Below are positions 62,416 to 64,000 of a DNA stretch of 64,000 bases, piece after piece (positions within the stretch are counted from its first letter, which is position 1; the number at the start of each line of letters is the position of its first letter). The notes under the pieces are model-generated. The model had not been told where the DNA came from, did no database searches, and was given only the letters and a program-made list of their open reading frames with translations. The stretch lies in NCBI RefSeq assembly GCF_000143535.2, contig NC_037310.1, positions 2,170,001 through 2,234,000 of the forward strand, given 5' to 3'. The DNA comes from Botrytis cinerea B05.10 (taxonomy: Eukaryota; Ascomycota; Leotiomycetes; Helotiales; Sclerotiniaceae). Made by a program: the position numbers and the translations under genes.

Positions 62416-64000
62416 AGATAGCTTTAAAGAGATGAGGCACTCGAAATAGACTGACGTTACGTTCGGATCTGGGGAGATTATAAACTCGGCTTTGGTGAGG
62501 AATAACAGACGTTGTGATGTACCTATTTTGGTTCTCTTCGAGGGATTCCAGGAGGCACTTAAATCATGGTCTTCGCCTCAAGTTGTCCAAGGGGAGTAAG
62601 GCTCTAAAGTACCTAAAGCACCTAAAGCATGTAAGTGGAAGGCGCTCTAGCGCTGCTCCCGTCAGCATGTGATTGGTCAGATTGGGGACATGCTCAAAGG
62701 ATTCTGAACCCTGTCGTACATGGTTGCCCCTCGACCTGAGAACTGCTTGTGTGAAGAGATGGGGGAAAACAAAACAGGCGCCAGAGCGACACACCCGCAC
62801 TTTGGGTTCATCTGGGCACGTCAACGTCTGAAAAAAATTAGCGCGACCGTAGGGCTTTCTAAGGAAAGGACGAGGCACACCATACAAAGTTAAAACCAGG
62901 AGCACAGGAGATTTTCCCCTCTCAATCGTGGGCTACGCCGCCCATCACGGACCCCATTGAGACCATTCGAGGGGCCCACAAAATGTTAACTCGCAAGATT
63001 TAATTAATGGCAATTCTAATTGAACAACCTTCCAGCGTCTGAGTGATTATTTCTTGGTGCATCGAAGTGGGATCTGTGATGAAGCAACTTTCGGTTAAAA
63101 AACCAGGGAATTGTAAATTGTCCGCCTAGATTCTAATTTGACTGTCGTTACTTCGAGGTTACCATCTGAATGGCATGCTGAAGAGACATTTCCAAACTTG
63201 CGGGTAATTTGTAACACAAAACTCTTAGCCCAATTCGTGATAGATCTGACAGTGTGTCATTATGTTGTGGTAGCAGCAGGCCAGCACCACGGTTAACGTT
63301 TTATAAGCTAGCCTCAAGAGGATCAGAAATATGCGAGGGATTATTCTCCATGGAGTAGCATTTATCAGGATAGCATGTAGCAGCTTTGACGAAGGCAGTG
63401 AAATTGGACCAACGTAAAGAGATATTGCGCGCGCTTACACAACATACCAATGCTCCGACATCATTTCAGATACCGTTAATGACATCTTGTAATGGACCGC
63501 AAGCTTGAAGATGTAGAAGAGGCTTGCCTTGTACTGTGACCAGGCAAAGCAATCTTAGTGTAGGCAGGCAAGAAAAGGGATTAAAAGAAAGTTTCGTAAT
63601 GGTGCGTGCCCAAGTGACGGGTACAGACTAAAACTACCAACAATGGTAAGTTGCAGATCAACCGCATGAGAAATTGAGTGGTAACCTTACAATTACAAAG
63701 TTCCGATAGATGGAAACACCCTTTTGGTTCTTTAGTTGATTTGCCCCTTGATCCCTACTCCATCTCAATCATCCCTACCATCTCACCTTTTCTCCAGCCA
63801 GACCCACGTTTTTTGAATGAATCAGCCAGGGATCAGGAGCATGGCACCGCTGCTGCACCGGTCTGATAAACGCAAGCATGTCTAGCTAGTCACCATTGTC
63901 TCCATATAAAATGTACTTTAAATTTCAATCGTGACAGGAGAACAATTAAGAAACTAGACTATACCTCAATGAGATCTGCGGTATCTCCATACCAACATGT
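62416..64000. other. Upstream flank, no supported gene
   Basis: About 1.6 kb upstream of the zinc-finger gene to the window end. Short frames (62564..62905, 63678..63866) have no recognisable feature. No RNA gene is recognised. Confidence 0.5.

Overview
The window looks like nuclear DNA from a filamentous ascomycete of the Sclerotiniaceae, most probably Botrytis, at or very near B. cinerea. The reasons are short spliceosomal introns (about 44-135 nt), fungal-type gene families, and a group III hybrid histidine kinase at 30193..34578. When spliced from the sequence, that kinase gives exactly 1315 residues and carries I365, V368, Q369 and N373, the numbering used in the literature for Botrytis BOS1. 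The species call is an inference from this match, because no database was searched.

Layout, left to right. 1.4-12.7 kb is a gene-dense block entirely on the minus strand: an unrecognised 597-aa protein, a YOX1-like homeobox factor, a secreted S10 serine carboxypeptidase with ten exons, the Ran GTPase, and the Nas2/PSMD9 proteasome-assembly chaperone. 15.3-19.4 kb is a plus-strand RhoGEF with eight exons. 19.4-25 kb is an accessory pocket. It holds a decayed monocarboxylate-transporter-like gene, several short tandem repeats, and a 1,852-bp pogo/Fot1-type DNA transposon with 61-bp inverted repeats, TA target duplications and a transposase broken by one stop codon. 25.9-27.9 kb is a secreted, GPI-type phospholipase B. 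30.2-34.6 kb is BOS1. 34.6-40.6 kb is long, repeat-rich non-coding DNA with one possible broken secreted-protein gene. 40.6-44.8 kb is a Munc13/Git1-like C2-MUN protein. 46.4-49.6 kb is an F-box protein. 50.4-52.2 kb is a nitrate/nitrite MFS transporter with a 19-nt microexon. 52.2-60.8 kb is an 8.6-kb stretch with no gene I can support. 60.8-62.4 kb is a zinc-finger-like regulator.

Most genes are housekeeping or signalling genes and do not form a functional cluster. Common themes are osmotic stress and fungicide-target signalling (BOS1), polarity and secretion (RhoGEF, C2-MUN), protein turnover (Nas2, F-box), secreted hydrolases (carboxypeptidase, phospholipase B) and nitrogen uptake. Exon boundaries were worked out by hand from splice signals, reading-frame continuity and family motifs. 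The spliced lengths of all multi-exon genes come out divisible by three. The most unusual observations are four apparent GC-AG introns in two neighbouring genes, the single-stop transposon, and the homopolymer frameshift in a signal-peptide ORF near 37.7 kb.
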